Below, one piece after another: positions 10,001 to 19,201 of a stretch of DNA of 64,000 nucleotides (within the stretch, counting starts at the first letter, position 1; the number at the start of each line of letters is the position of its first letter). The stretch comes from Halorussus halophilus. Its GTDB lineage: Archaea; Halobacteriota; Halobacteria; Halobacteriales; Haladaptataceae. A program made the position numbers and the translations under genes. Location: contig NZ_CP044523.1 in NCBI RefSeq assembly GCF_008831545.1, positions 2,728,001 to 2,792,000 on the forward strand, in the 5' to 3' direction. Under the pieces are notes generated by a model. That model was not told where the DNA came from, made no database searches, and worked only from the letters and a program-made list of their open reading frames with translations.

Positions 10001-10690
10001 ATGGACCGAGATGAACAATTTCCCGAATCAGAATGGTTGCGGGCTAACGATGTCTCGAATTCGTCGGTTGCAGGGCTGGTACCGAAGATTGAGTTTGAGC
10101 CAGTCGAGATAGCGGACTCCGAGATCACGGACGTCGTCTCTATTTTCGAGGAGATGATGATCAATGGAGGAGCAGTGCTTGCGGTGGTTCGGATAACGAA
10201 TCAGCCGGCACTCGCATATCGTGCGGCAAGTCATGTTGATGCGGGTGCAGCATTCTATGAGCATCTGTTCACCTCTGAGGCGTTCGCCACGGCAGCAGGC
10301 GAGATGGAGGTTGGTGATGAATTACTCGTTGACCTGCACAGAGCGGAAATTGAAGAGCCCACGATAGAGCGACTGTCACCGTACAAGGTCGATGGTCATC
10401 TCGCGAGTCTGTTGATGTTCGGTGGTGCGTATTATGGGTTTGAGGGTGGCGGCCCAGATTGGGAAGAAGCGCCGAGTACGTACGGGACTGCTGCGGACGC
10501 CAAACGAATGGGAGAGCAGTTCGTCGACACAGCGTTCGACTATCGATTTTCCGATCTTGATGCCTACCGGACCAGCGAACAGTGGTGTAACTGGTTCCAG
10601 CCTCCGATCCTAGCGTGGGACGAAACACTCGTTGTAATCGATAAGCGCTACCGACTCGTGTGGATTCTCTGTCTCACCGATATGGACTAA
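10001..10690 (+). CDS. Hypothetical protein, 229 aa
   Basis: I do not recognise this protein. It has no signal peptide or membrane segment and is acidic, with normal haloarchaeal codon use. Visible features are a Gly-rich loop LLMFGGAYYGFEGGGPDW near residues 137-155 and an aromatic-rich end (QWCNWFQPPILAWDETLVVIDKRYRLVWILCL). The start ATG follows an AT-rich box by about 30 bases, which suits a leaderless transcript. It has no operon partner; the nearest downstream gene is a toxin-antitoxin pair 390 bases away. Confidence 0.55.
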   Translation: MDRDEQFPESEWLRANDVSNSSVAGLVPKIEFEPVEIADSEITDVVSIFEEMMINGGAVLAVVRITNQPALAYRAASHVDAGAAFYEHLFTSEAFATAAGEMEVGDELLVDLHRAEIEEPTIERLSPYKVDGHLASLLMFGGAYYGFEGGGPDWEEAPSTYGTAADAKRMGEQFVDTAFDYRFSDLDAYRTSEQWCNWFQPPILAWDETLVVIDKRYRLVWILCLTDMD

Positions 10691-11083
10691 GCTATCCTTG
10701 TTGAAACGCTCTTGTTTCAGACCACCCAGCACTTCTCAGAGAGACGAGTTCTGTACGTACTGGAGTGTCGTGAGCGTCTGCGTGTACTAGAGGAACAATT
10801 CTAGTCCTGACCAACCAACAGGAGGATTGAACGGGGCGGCGTGGTCGCCGAGCGAGACGATGTCTTCTAGACTCAGACAGAACGCTCGGCAGACGAAGAA
10901 TTGGGTCTTCCGGTGTAAGGACCGCCATGGGATGAGGACCACGGCGAGTCGGAGCTGTTGAGCGTGCCAGAGTTGTCGGAATTCCGTGGGTCACCTCGAA
11001 AGACTGTGAGAGAGAAGTCTTCGCCCCTCTAGTGGCACTCCGCAGGGGAAATATAAATGACACCGAAGCACGTATCTTCGTGT
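10691..11083. other. Gene-free stretch before the first MNT/HEPN pair
   Basis: I see no convincing gene. The minus-strand frame across it is Arg/Pro-rich and looks like chance. AATATAAAT at 11049-11057 is a good TATA box, 27 bases before the ATG at 11084. Confidence 0.45.
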
Positions 11084-11458
11084 ATGAACGATGAGGCTGC
11101 GCATGAGTCCCTCCCCGCCGATGCCCACACTGATGCAGCGGCGGCGTTCGTCGACCGCGCGCGGTCCCGTCACGGCGATGAGATCACTGAGCTGTACGTG
11201 TTCGGTTCCACCGTCCACGGCGACGCCCACGGACGCTCAAGCGACGTTGACGTCCTCGTCGTCCTCGGCGATGACACCAAAACCGACCGCGAGACGATCG
11301 CTGATTCGCTCCGCGATATCGCTCTAGATGTGATGATTGAGTACGGTCCCGTCGTCGAACTCCACATCCTTTCGGAAGCCACGTTCGAGCGCTACCAGCG
11401 GGAGGGAAACCCGTTCATCCGGAACGTCGTCACTGAAGGACGCTCGTATGCCTGCTGA
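11084..11458 (+). CDS. MNT-type nucleotidyltransferase antitoxin
   Basis: 124 residues from the ATG at 11084, chosen over the ATG at 11057 because that one sits inside the TATA box. The nucleotidyltransferase motif is intact: FGSTVHGDAHGRSSDVDVLV near residues 38-57, the G-S-x10-D-x-D pattern that binds metal and nucleotide. Such small proteins are the antitoxins of MNT/HEPN (type VII) pairs and modify their partner toxin by adding AMP. The last 11 bases overlap the start of the HEPN gene at 11448, so the two are translated together. The HEPN partner is frameshifted. Confidence 0.8.
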   Translation: MNDEAAHESLPADAHTDAAAAFVDRARSRHGDEITELYVFGSTVHGDAHGRSSDVDVLVVLGDDTKTDRETIADSLRDIALDVMIEYGPVVELHILSEATFERYQREGNPFIRNVVTEGRSYAC

Positions 11459-11842
11459 CGACACAAACCCGTCCGTCGAACGGGAACTCCAACAGGCACG
11501 CCAAGCCCTCGATGATGCCACGAAAGCGCGAGACGCCGATCTTTCAGACCCGCAGTGATAAATCGTCTCTACTACCCCGCGTTTCACTCCGTCCAAGCAG
11601 CCCTTTACGACCGCGGATTCGAGCCCACGTCCCACGGTGGCGTGCTCTCCCTGTTCGGCTCCGAAATCATCTCGGTCGGCGACGCCCCACGACGGGATGG
11701 CCGATTTTTCAGCAAGCTCTCTGAGCTTCGCCAGCAAGCGGACTATGGGTACAACGAACTTGAGGAGGACATCGACGCGCTCCACTCCCGAACTCAGGAA
11801 CTCGTCGCCGATATGGAGACTCTCTGCACTGTCTCCGAGTAA
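11448..11842 (+). pseudogene. HEPN-domain toxin, frameshifted
   Basis: The N-terminal part (ATG 11448 to TGA 11556-11558; PSVERELQQARQALDDATKA) and the C-terminal part (11555-11842; VINRLYYPAFHSVQAALYDRG) are consecutive pieces of one HEPN protein in different frames. They meet at the overlap GTGA at 11555-11558, where GTG could serve as a restart. The HEPN RNase motif R-x6-H is kept in RLYYPAFH. An intact gene would give about 130 residues. It is either a decayed toxin, a split two-chain toxin made by stop-start coupling, or a sequencing error. Confidence 0.7.
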
Positions 11843-12070
11843 CTCTGAGGAAGAGCCGAGTAGGACGAATACGTCGAGTGGTTGATGCAGAATGGCCGCG
11901 AGCAGTCGGGGGCTCTCGAAAGAAGCCATAGAGACTGCATCCCCAGCAACTCACAGACGCTTTGGCTCGCGTCAGCGGATCTCACGGGAGAAGACGAGTG
12001 GGAGGATAATGTGGAGTGGTTGATGCTGAAGGGCGGAATTCTTTTGTGCCGATACGCCAATATGTAGCGT

Positions 12071-12502
12071 ATGGACACGACTGATGGGCGTTCACAAGTC
12101 CTCGCCGGTCTTTCGGAGTCGCTCTGTCATGATCCGGACATCGAGTTTGTAGTGGTGTTCGGATCGCAACTCACGGGTGACGCACGTCCATCGTCCGATA
12201 TCGATCTCGCGGTCAAATTCAGCGATACGCTGTCGTCGCATGAGCGCTTCCGGAAGCGGTGTTTCCTCTCGGGTGACCTGCAACGAGAGGATGCTCCGTT
12301 CGTCGACATTTCTGACATCGAGACGCTTCCGATTGGGGTGGCCCACGATGCCGTCAACGGCGATGTCCTCTGTGGCAACAAAGAGGCATTCCGACGGTTC
12401 AAGGCTGATATCGAGGCTTCGTTCGAAGATCAACGCGATGATATTCGCGATCAGCAACAGCGCGTGATTGATCGTATTGCAGAGGACGGCCTGCATGGCT
12501 GA
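12071..12502 (+). CDS. mntA: Type VII toxin-antitoxin nucleotidyltransferase antitoxin (MntA family)
   Basis: 143 residues. The nucleotidyltransferase signature FGSQLTGDARPSSDIDLAV is at about residues 30-48, with the two metal-binding Asp residues in DID. Family knowledge: MntA-type proteins transfer AMP to a Tyr of the HepT toxin to silence it. The ATG lies about 30 bases after the AT-rich ATTCTTTTG, fitting a leaderless start. It overlaps the HepT gene by 8 bases. This second pair is intact, unlike the related pair just upstream. Confidence 0.85.
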   Translation: MDTTDGRSQVLAGLSESLCHDPDIEFVVVFGSQLTGDARPSSDIDLAVKFSDTLSSHERFRKRCFLSGDLQREDAPFVDISDIETLPIGVAHDAVNGDVLCGNKEAFRRFKADIEASFEDQRDDIRDQQQRVIDRIAEDGLHG

Positions 12503-12923
12503 CGAGCGCGTTGTCTCGAAGAAACTCGAACAGATCGAACAGTACCACGGGGAACTGAAGGCGAAACAACGGTCGCTCTCTCGTGCGGACTTTCTCAGAG
12601 AGACCACCGAGCAACGCGCGGTGGAACGGATGTTCGAGAACGCGATTCAGGCGTGTTCTGACCTCGCCCAACACGTCGCGACGAACGATTTTGACTTCGA
12701 GGGGAGCGCGTCCAAGGAAGCGCTTCGAGTTCTGGGCCAGGAGGGAGTAATCGATGAGGAGACGATGAACACGCTCGTTGCCGCTATCGGGTTCAGAAAC
12801 GTACTGGCTCACGAGTACGGCAAGGTAGAGTATAGCCAGGTGTACGAAACCCTCCAAACCGGGCTTGGAGTCTATGACGCGTTCAGTCAGCAACTCGCAC
12901 AGTGGTTCCGGAATAAAGGCTAG
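12495..12923 (+). CDS. hepT: Type VII toxin-antitoxin HEPN RNase toxin (HepT family)
   Basis: 142 residues from the ATG at 12495, which overlaps the end of mntA; an upstream in-frame ATG at 12468 is less likely. The HEPN catalytic motif R-x4-H is present in GFRNVLAHEYG near residue 100. The rest is the expected helical bundle (VERMFENAIQACSDLAQHV). HepT toxins cleave RNA, and AMP modification by MntA blocks them. The C-terminus is followed by the convergent orc1 gene. Both partners look functional. Confidence 0.85.
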   Translation: MADERVVSKKLEQIEQYHGELKAKQRSLSRADFLRETTEQRAVERMFENAIQACSDLAQHVATNDFDFEGSASKEALRVLGQEGVIDEETMNTLVAAIGFRNVLAHEYGKVEYSQVYETLQTGLGVYDAFSQQLAQWFRNKG

Positions 12924-13043
12924 CTCCATAGAGGGGAGTGAACGTCCTGCAGACGGATCACGTCCTGGCTGCTGAGTACCGAACTCGGCCGTCGAATGGG
13001 AACTCCAACAGCGCGAAAAGTCCTAACGAACGAGACGTTATTG

Positions 13044-14243
13044 CTAGACGGCGTCTTCGTTGTCGAGTTGGTCGCAGACTTCGAAGACGACGTTGGCGTC
13101 CATGTCGAGGTCGTATTCGTGATAGGAGCCGCCTTTCCGGCCTTCGTTCTCCTCGCTCCGCAGTAAGAATCCGAGCATGTAGAGGTCACTCAAGTGGTTC
13201 TGGATGCTTTTGAGTGTCGTAAGGGGTTCTTCGGCGCGTTTTCTGGCGACCCGGCGATATGTTTTCATGATGGCTTTCGAGCGAGCAGGAGTCTCCCCGA
13301 CGTGGTCGAGTTTCGCGACCGCTTCGAGGACGAGTCGAGCGTGCAGTGATTGGTCTTTGATTTTGTCTTGGAGGCGGCCGCGTTTGACGGCTTCCCGTGC
13401 AAGCTCGATGTGGTCGTCTTTGACTCTGGGTTCGTCGTTTTCTTCGGCGATTTCCGCGCCCTTCCGCAGTAAGTCGATGGCTTGGCGGGCGCTCCCGGTG
13501 TCACGGCCCGCGACGGCCGCGGCTTTCGCGATCGCGCTATCCGAGTAGCTTTCCTCGGAGAGTGCTTTCTCGGCGCGAGTATGGAGGATGGCTCGGAGTT
13601 CGTTCGCGTCGTAGGTGCTGAATGAGATTTCTTCTTCTTTGAGGGCGTCCTGGACTTTCGCGGAGAGGTGTTGGCGGAACGTGTAGTTGTTACTGATGCC
13701 GATGATGCCGATGCGGGCGCTGGTGATGTAGTCGTTCGCACGGGCTCGCGGCAACTCATAGAGGAGTTCGTTTGCGTCCTGGAGGTGGTCGATTTCGTCG
13801 AGGACGACGAGATGGGTGCCCCCAAGGCGTTCGAGTTGCGCGTAGAATTCTTCGAGCGCGTCCGCCCGAGACAGACCTTTCTTCGGGAATTGCGCGCTCT
13901 CCTCGGGCAGAAGACCATTTACGAGGGTGCGCACCGCACTGAACATCGTATCCCCATTACAATTGTGGCGGTGGACGTAGAGGTCGTCTGCGTCCTCGCG
14001 GTCCTCAGTCTCGGTTTTGAGTTCTTCGAGGACGTATCGTGTGACCGCGGTCTTGCCCACACCTGCTTTTCCGTACAGCATGACGTTCGAGGGGTTCCGG
14101 CCGAACAGGACGTCCGTGAATGCGGATTTGTATTCGTTGATTTCGTCTTCGCGTTCGAGGATTTCGTCTGGCTGGTACTCTTCATCGAGGACTTCCTTCT
14201 CTAGGAAGATGGTGTCTGTGACGTCGCTAAACAGCCCGCCCAT
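13044..14243 (-). CDS. Orc1/Cdc6-family replication initiator
   Basis: 399 residues. AAA+ motifs are clear: Walker A GKAGVGKTAVT near residues 60-70, Walker B HLVVLDEIDHL near 147, sensor 1 around GIIGISNNYTF, and an Arg-rich sensor 2 in TGSARQAIDLL. The last 100 residues form the winged-helix domain that binds origin repeats (TTLKSIQNHLSDLYMLGFLL). The start ATG lies 30 bases after GTTTTAAG (minus strand, 14273-14280), so the message is probably leaderless. The gene reads away from a cluster of repeats, the usual layout of a haloarchaeal origin with its own initiator. One repeat copy sits next to the promoter, which suggests self-control. Confidence 0.92.
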   Translation of the reverse strand: MGGLFSDVTDTIFLEKEVLDEEYQPDEILEREDEINEYKSAFTDVLFGRNPSNVMLYGKAGVGKTAVTRYVLEELKTETEDREDADDLYVHRHNCNGDTMFSAVRTLVNGLLPEESAQFPKKGLSRADALEEFYAQLERLGGTHLVVLDEIDHLQDANELLYELPRARANDYITSARIGIIGISNNYTFRQHLSAKVQDALKEEEISFSTYDANELRAILHTRAEKALSEESYSDSAIAKAAAVAGRDTGSARQAIDLLRKGAEIAEENDEPRVKDDHIELAREAVKRGRLQDKIKDQSLHARLVLEAVAKLDHVGETPARSKAIMKTYRRVARKRAEEPLTTLKSIQNHLSDLYMLGFLLRSEENEGRKGGSYHEYDLDMDANVVFEVCDQLDNEDAV

Positions 14244-14272
14244 TGTTCGTTCTCGACCTCAAACCGAGCCCG

Positions 14273-14280
14273 CTTAAAAC
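14273..14280 (-). promoter_or_regulatory. TATA-like box of the orc1/cdc6 gene
   Basis: On the minus strand the bases read GTTTTAAG, about 30 bases before the ATG at 14243. An inverted origin-repeat half-copy lies immediately upstream at 14293-14305, where bound initiator could block transcription. Confidence 0.55.
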
Positions 14281-14284
14281 CCAT

Positions 14285-14889
14285 GTACTTCGGTTTCGTC
14301 TGTTCACTGTTTATAAGTAATACAGTGAGAGTACATTTCGTGAGTAATACTACGTCATATGGGCTTATACCGCTCGAAGAGCGTGTTTGCCGCTACGCAA
14401 AGATATAAACTCGATATGTGGGGTGGTTGTGGATTGCTGGTGGCGACTCCAGATTGGTTGTGAGAACAGACGAAATGTACTCTCTCTGTGTGCGCAGCGA
14501 GGAGACGACCCTATAGATCTGAATATGTCCTATATTGGTCGCTCCCCCGTGTTTCTGGGGCGTTTTCGGTGGCGAGAGAACAGACGAAATGTACTGTCTC
14601 GTGGTTCCGTGCTCACGGAGACCACAGCCAAGGCGTCTCCCAATCTGCTCGGAGATGGTCGGTCAGCGTATGAAAGTCATACTCACGGTACGGGGTGTCA
14701 GTGATATCGGGGGTGGATGGGACGAGTGTTGCTGGACGTAGGTGTGAGAACAGACGAAACGTACTCTCTGTCTCGCCGACGGAGTGGTGAGTGTGTGGGC
14801 TGGGTGTGTGAACGAAGAACAGACGAAATGTACTCTCCGCGTGTTCGGAGAACGCCTGGAGACGACTGGAACAGACGAAACGAACTCTC
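14285..14889. other. Predicted replication origin with ORB-like repeats
   Basis: Five direct copies of GAACAGACGAAAYGTACTCT begin at 14464, 14578, 14748, 14817 and 14869. Two inverted partial copies lie nearer the orc gene: GTTTCGTCTGTTC at 14293-14305 and GAGAGTACATTTCG at 14327-14340. Between the two orientations is an AT-richer stretch (14306-14420, with TTTATAAGTAATAC) that could be the unwinding site. An initiator gene flanked by inverted clusters of a shared repeat is the known layout of haloarchaeal origins. The repeat does not resemble the main chromosomal origin consensus as I know it, in keeping with a secondary or plasmid origin. Confidence 0.85.
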
Positions 14890-14996
14890 TCCGCACCGAC
14901 CCAAGCAAGTTGATTGGAGACCGAACGTCCAGTACGGACACATCACTCTAGGATGGCTCTGAGTAGTGAGGAGTCCACGGGTGGGGTTGAAAGGGG

Positions 14997-15088
14997 CCGA
15001 CTGCTCGCGTATCGCGTGATCGGCTCGGCGACCCCCTCTCCGTGTGCGGTTGCGCGGAGATGTCGTCCGAGCGACCGCGAGCAGTCGG
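14997..15088. repeat. 13-bp inverted repeat; right arm repeated near 11896
   Basis: CCGACTGCTCGCG (14997-15009) pairs with CGCGAGCAGTCGG (15076-15088). The right-arm sequence with its flank (CCGCGAGCAGTCGGGGGCT) also occurs at about 11896-11915, near two copies of GAGTGGTTGATGC at about 11876 and 12015. It may be a dispersed haloarchaeal repeat or a structured RNA. The stretch 14890-15304 holds no supported gene. Confidence 0.5.
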
Positions 15089-15304
15089 GGGCTTTCGAGG
15101 TTGCTGACTATGGCGTGGAGTGTCTCTAGTCTTATATTCCAGAGGCTTACTTTCCTGCTTGCGCTCACGAGCAATTATCGTGTCGGGGTGTGAGCGCAGA
15201 GTATTACGTCACTTGCCCCTACGAGAAATCCTACGGATTCGCCTGATGAAAGAGCCCCAGCACGCCGGTACGTTCGTATTCAACCGACATCAGACCGAAT
15301 TAGC

Positions 15305-18300
15305 GTGGACGCGATTCCAAGCCAGATTCAGCGACTTCATAGTCTCGCTGAGCCGTTCGATGACCGGTCGTGGCGAAAGCGACGGTCAGGCGACCCGCTC
15401 ACACCGCGAACAATCGAATGGGTACTCGTTGCGAGTAGCGACGGTATTGAGTACTATGTTGGGCTTCACGACGAAGATTTAGAAGGAGACCCGGATCTCA
15501 CATCGCTTGAAACCCTGCTTCGGGGCCTCTTCCCTGACCGCTACGAATTCGAACAATGTACCTTTGATCCGGCGTCCGTACTCGACATCCCCGACTCGCT
15601 ACTTCACACTGACGCGGAGGGGTCGGACGACGAACGCCATCTTGCTGGTGTTGAGTTCGTTGGGCGGGGGAAGCGGCGTGCGGATTGGCAGACGCGGCTC
15701 ACGCCCTTCGATGAGTTCCATACTGAGCAGTCGTCGGCGCGTCCGCCACTGGCGTCCGTAGCGGAAACGCTCGCTACCACAGACACGCCAGTCGTCTTCC
15801 AAGTCCTATTACAACCGAAGCCGGATTGGATGACGGAGGCAGGCGTCCGTCAACGCCGTTTGAAGAAGAACGAAGAGTCCTTTATTGGGAAGCTCATCAC
15901 CAAGCTGTTCGCTCCAAAAGAGTCCTATTCCACAGAGAGTGCGAGTGAGCAACCAGTTGCGCCGGAGAACCAACGGCGACTTGATGCGCTCGAAGACCGG
16001 GATACGCATCATGGGTTTTCGGTGAATGTTCGGGCGGCGACCACCGCCCAGAGTGCAGGGAAAGCGAAACGGACCGTGGATTCGCTCTCGACAGCGTTCA
16101 CACCAGTAAGTGGGCGAGACTACCGGATAGGCGCGAACACACACTACGAGGCCCTCTGTGCGTCTGAGCCACCACGAAAGTCACAGGCACTCGACCTACT
16201 TGACGCAATCACTGGCCGAGAATTCCAACAGATGACCACGGGACTCAGCTCAAAACTCCCTGGTCGGGGTCGAGTAAGTCCGGAGATTGTGGCGGCGCAT
16301 GATGAAGTCCCGAGTTTCTGTCTCCTAGGAGGGAGTACGCTTTCGACGAACGCCGAACGCGCCCTCGGTCTCACGCCCGGCGAGCAAACGGTTATTCCAC
16401 GGCCACCCCAAGAGCGGCTCGCACGGTATCGACAACAGGGACTCACACTTGGAGTCCCGTTGACGCAGGACGGTCGTCCTGAATCGAGTCCGGTCTCGCT
16501 CCCACCGTCACTGCAACCCTTGCACGTCGCGTGGTTCGGGAAGACCGGATCAGGGAAATCCACGGGCGTTACGACGGGAATGCTGGAGAATCATGCGGCG
16601 ACGCGCGGCCCCTCGATTCTGATCGACCCGAAGGGTGACGGCATGCCAGTCGAGTATTTGCGCGCTCACTACGCGAAGTATGGCACGCTCGACAACGTCT
16701 ATTATTTCGAGTGCTCGGAGGTCTTGCCTGCGCTCTCGTTCTTCGATATCAGGCCACAGCTTGCCGCGGGCGTGGACCGCGAGACCGCCGTCCAAGATGT
16801 CGTGGACCACTATATCGAGATACTGGTTGGGATTATGGGTCGTGAGAACTTCGAGAGTGCAGTTCGCTCCCCGGACATCATTCGGTATCTCGTGAAAGCG
16901 CTCTTCGACCCCGTACATGGTTCGGATGCCTTCTCACATCGGGAACTCCAGGAGGCGACAACGCGGATGAAAGAGACGCGGGATGCACCCTCGGTGAGTG
17001 ATGAGGACCTTGCTGTGCTGTTGGGTGGGGTGGTGACGAATAGTAAGCGGTCGTTCACCGAAGTCATGCAGGGCGTGCAGAATCGGATCGAGAAAATCCC
17101 ACTGGACTATCGACTTGCTCGGCTATTCAATCACGTGCCAAATCTCGAGGACGGTAGCGACGACCCCTACTTTGATTTTTTCGAGGTGCTGGATGAGGAT
17201 GCAGTCGTGGTCGTGGATACGAGTCAACTTCGATCCAAAAGCAGAAACGGATTCACGCTTGCGCTCTTGTCGAATCTCTGGACGGCGCTGCGTCGACGCT
17301 ACGGTCTCTACATGAAAAACGGGGGGTCGCCGACGACTACTCAAGACGACCTCCCATTAGTGAATCTGTACTTGGAGGAGGCGGCGGACGTTGCGGCCTC
17401 AGGATTGATGACGGATTTACTATCCCAATCTCGTGGATTCGGGTTGTCGGTGACGCTGGCGATGCAGTTCCCTGCCCAAGTGAGAGAAGCGGATTCAGAG
17501 GCGTACGCGGAGATCCTGAATAACGTTTCGACGATTGTCACAGGAAATGTTGCGGTGGACCCTGATTTAGAGAAGAAGCTCGCCACCGAAGAGATGCCAC
17601 CAAGGGAAGTCGGGAATCGGTTGCGTGCGCTCCGGCGGGGCCAGTGGTTCGTCCGCTTGCCCGCAGCTTTCGGTGAGCCTGAGCCACGGCCATTCTTACT
17701 CGAATCTGCGCCACTCCCATCTGGGCATCCGGAGAGCGATGACCCGCTCTCGGAGATGGCGCGGGTTGCGTTCAACGCGCTCTTCGACGTCGTCCGGGAC
17801 CGCTCTCGGCTGGATCATGGCCTCGACCTCGTCACCGACGACCAATCAGAAACCACGACGACGGCTACTGAGAGTACCGAGACGACGGCGGAAAGCGAAA
17901 CGACCGAGGACCTTTCGAGTGCGCGTGTGGATTCGGCGTTACCATACACGAAGCGGCTTCCGAAGTGCATCACGTATGACGGAGACCTGCACGCTATCGT
18001 CTGCGGAGAATGCGAGAACCGATACACTGCCTCGTTATCTGGTATTCTCCGGGGGATTGAGTGTTGTTCGAGTCTCGCTCGGGTGGATCGCGATAAGATT
18101 CCGATCTCTGATGTTGGATTGATGCTTTCAGAATCAGAGCGTAGGGAGAGCGAGTATTCTGACCGCCAGCTTTGTTTCCTGCAGGCCGTCTATAGTGCGC
18201 ATCAGTTCGAGTACGACCCAGAATACGAGTACGACCCACGCTGGGATACGATGCTTCGCTTACAGGAGTACGTCGGCATCGAGAGTGAGGACCTCCAGGA

Positions 18301-18907
18301 ACTCCTCGATGATGAGCTACTGCGTATTGATTGTGACCACCCACACCGATTGTACACGGTGACTGCTAAGGGTCGAAGTGAGATTCAGGTTGCTCACCGC
18401 GAGGGCGTCTCCTATGGGCACGGGGTTGGGGATCTTGGGGAGTCCACACTCCATCGTGTGATGGTTGCGTTCGGCCGCCAGTACGTCGAAACAGCATACG
18501 AAACGAACGCCGAGTCCTCGGTGGTAGACGTCGTTCCCTATTATGAACTCGATGACGGCCATCGGTTGGACGTCGCGGGCCTCGACAGCGAGGGCGAAGT
18601 CCGAGTCGTCGTTGAGGCTGAGCGCTCGAACAATGATACGCTGCGGGCAGTCCCCGAAGACTATGATAAGATGGCTGAACTTGACCCGGAGGACGCGATC
18701 TGGATTGTGGAGAACCGAGAAGGCGCACACAAGGTCTTGAGTGCGTTGAACGACCCGCCGACAGGGAAGGTCCGGGTTGCGAAGTCCTATAGTGAGTCCT
18801 CAGCACCCCAAATTTTCACTTTGGACGCGCCGGGGTGTACGGAGATTCATACGCTCCGGTATCTCCGAGATTCACTGCTCGAGGTCGAGCCACCCGAGAT
18901 TGGGTGA
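15305..18907 (+). CDS. Large DNA-transfer ATPase (VirD4/TraG/HerA-like)
   Basis: 1200 residues from GTG 15305. The P-loop WFGKTGSGKST is near residue 412, with DPKGDG shortly after, Walker B (DAVVVVDTSQL) near 633 and the segment LYLEEAADVAASG near 683. These are typical of the coupling-protein/HerA ATPases that pump DNA in conjugation. The N-terminal 390 residues are family-specific. The C-terminus has a Thr/Glu linker (about 845-870), a Cys cluster (CGECEN...ECC near 900), a winged-helix-like part and a VEAERSNND nuclease-like region near 1105. The frame stays open upstream to 15194 and reads plausibly (RRYVRIQPTSDRIS), so the true start is uncertain. Its likely role is plasmid transfer or partition. 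Confidence 0.8.
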   Translation: MDAIPSQIQRLHSLAEPFDDRSWRKRRSGDPLTPRTIEWVLVASSDGIEYYVGLHDEDLEGDPDLTSLETLLRGLFPDRYEFEQCTFDPASVLDIPDSLLHTDAEGSDDERHLAGVEFVGRGKRRADWQTRLTPFDEFHTEQSSARPPLASVAETLATTDTPVVFQVLLQPKPDWMTEAGVRQRRLKKNEESFIGKLITKLFAPKESYSTESASEQPVAPENQRRLDALEDRDTHHGFSVNVRAATTAQSAGKAKRTVDSLSTAFTPVSGRDYRIGANTHYEALCASEPPRKSQALDLLDAITGREFQQMTTGLSSKLPGRGRVSPEIVAAHDEVPSFCLLGGSTLSTNAERALGLTPGEQTVIPRPPQERLARYRQQGLTLGVPLTQDGRPESSPVSLPPSLQPLHVAWFGKTGSGKSTGVTTGMLENHAATRGPSILIDPKGDGMPVEYLRAHYAKYGTLDNVYYFECSEVLPALSFFDIRPQLAAGVDRETAVQDVVDHYIEILVGIMGRENFESAVRSPDIIRYLVKALFDPVHGSDAFSHRELQEATTRMKETRDAPSVSDEDLAVLLGGVVTNSKRSFTEVMQGVQNRIEKIPLDYRLARLFNHVPNLEDGSDDPYFDFFEVLDEDAVVVVDTSQLRSKSRNGFTLALLSNLWTALRRRYGLYMKNGGSPTTTQDDLPLVNLYLEEAADVAASGLMTDLLSQSRGFGLSVTLAMQFPAQVREADSEAYAEILNNVSTIVTGNVAVDPDLEKKLATEEMPPREVGNRLRALRRGQWFVRLPAAFGEPEPRPFLLESAPLPSGHPESDDPLSEMARVAFNALFDVVRDRSRLDHGLDLVTDDQSETTTTATESTETTAESETTEDLSSARVDSALPYTKRLPKCITYDGDLHAIVCGECENRYTASLSGILRGIECCSSLARVDRDKIPISDVGLMLSESERRESEYSDRQLCFLQAVYSAHQFEYDPEYEYDPRWDTMLRLQEYVGIESEDLQELLDDELLRIDCDHPHRLYTVTAKGRSEIQVAHREGVSYGHGVGDLGESTLHRVMVAFGRQYVETAYETNAESSVVDVVPYYELDDGHRLDVAGLDSEGEVRVVVEAERSNNDTLRAVPEDYDKMAELDPEDAIWIVENREGAHKVLSALNDPPTGKVRVAKSYSESSAPQIFTLDAPGCTEIHTLRYLRDSLLEVEPPEIG

Positions 18908-19162
18908 CTTCTACTCTCACTGTCGCACGTCGACTGCGTTGAAGAAGGGAGGCTTCGCGGAGCGTACCTTGTTGGTGGGTTCCTACTCGTGGGGTCGTTT
19001 GTCGCGTCCTGGGGTGTCCAAAGCCTCCTGTCGTTCCCACCGTTTGAGGGTGGGACGAACACGCTCTCACACTTCGTAGGATTCCTTCTCGGTATCGCGA
19101 CTGGAGTACTCAGCTGGCACCGAAAGGAATTCATCGACCGGATAGCCACACGGCACCTCTGA
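18908..19162 (+). pseudogene. Membrane-protein remnant (rhomboid-like C-terminus)
   Basis: Directly after the ATPase stop, in the same frame, an 84-codon stretch has no ATG start and ends at TGA 19160-19162. It encodes two hydrophobic segments (YLVGGFLLVGSFVASWGV and HFVGFLLGIATGVL) and a basic tail (WHRKEFIDRIATRHL). The second segment resembles the last helix of rhomboid-type membrane proteins, but the catalytic Ser region is not present. GTG codons inside could start a very short protein; decay is more likely. Confidence 0.4.
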
Positions 19163-19201
19163 CTCCCTGCCCAGACCTATTGGATAGAATCGAAGAGCGT
19201 C

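Noticed and set aside
14464..14889. CRISPR array
   Set aside because: The 21-base repeats are spaced unevenly (114, 170, 69 and 52 bases apart), and sit beside orc1 with inverted copies, as in an origin.
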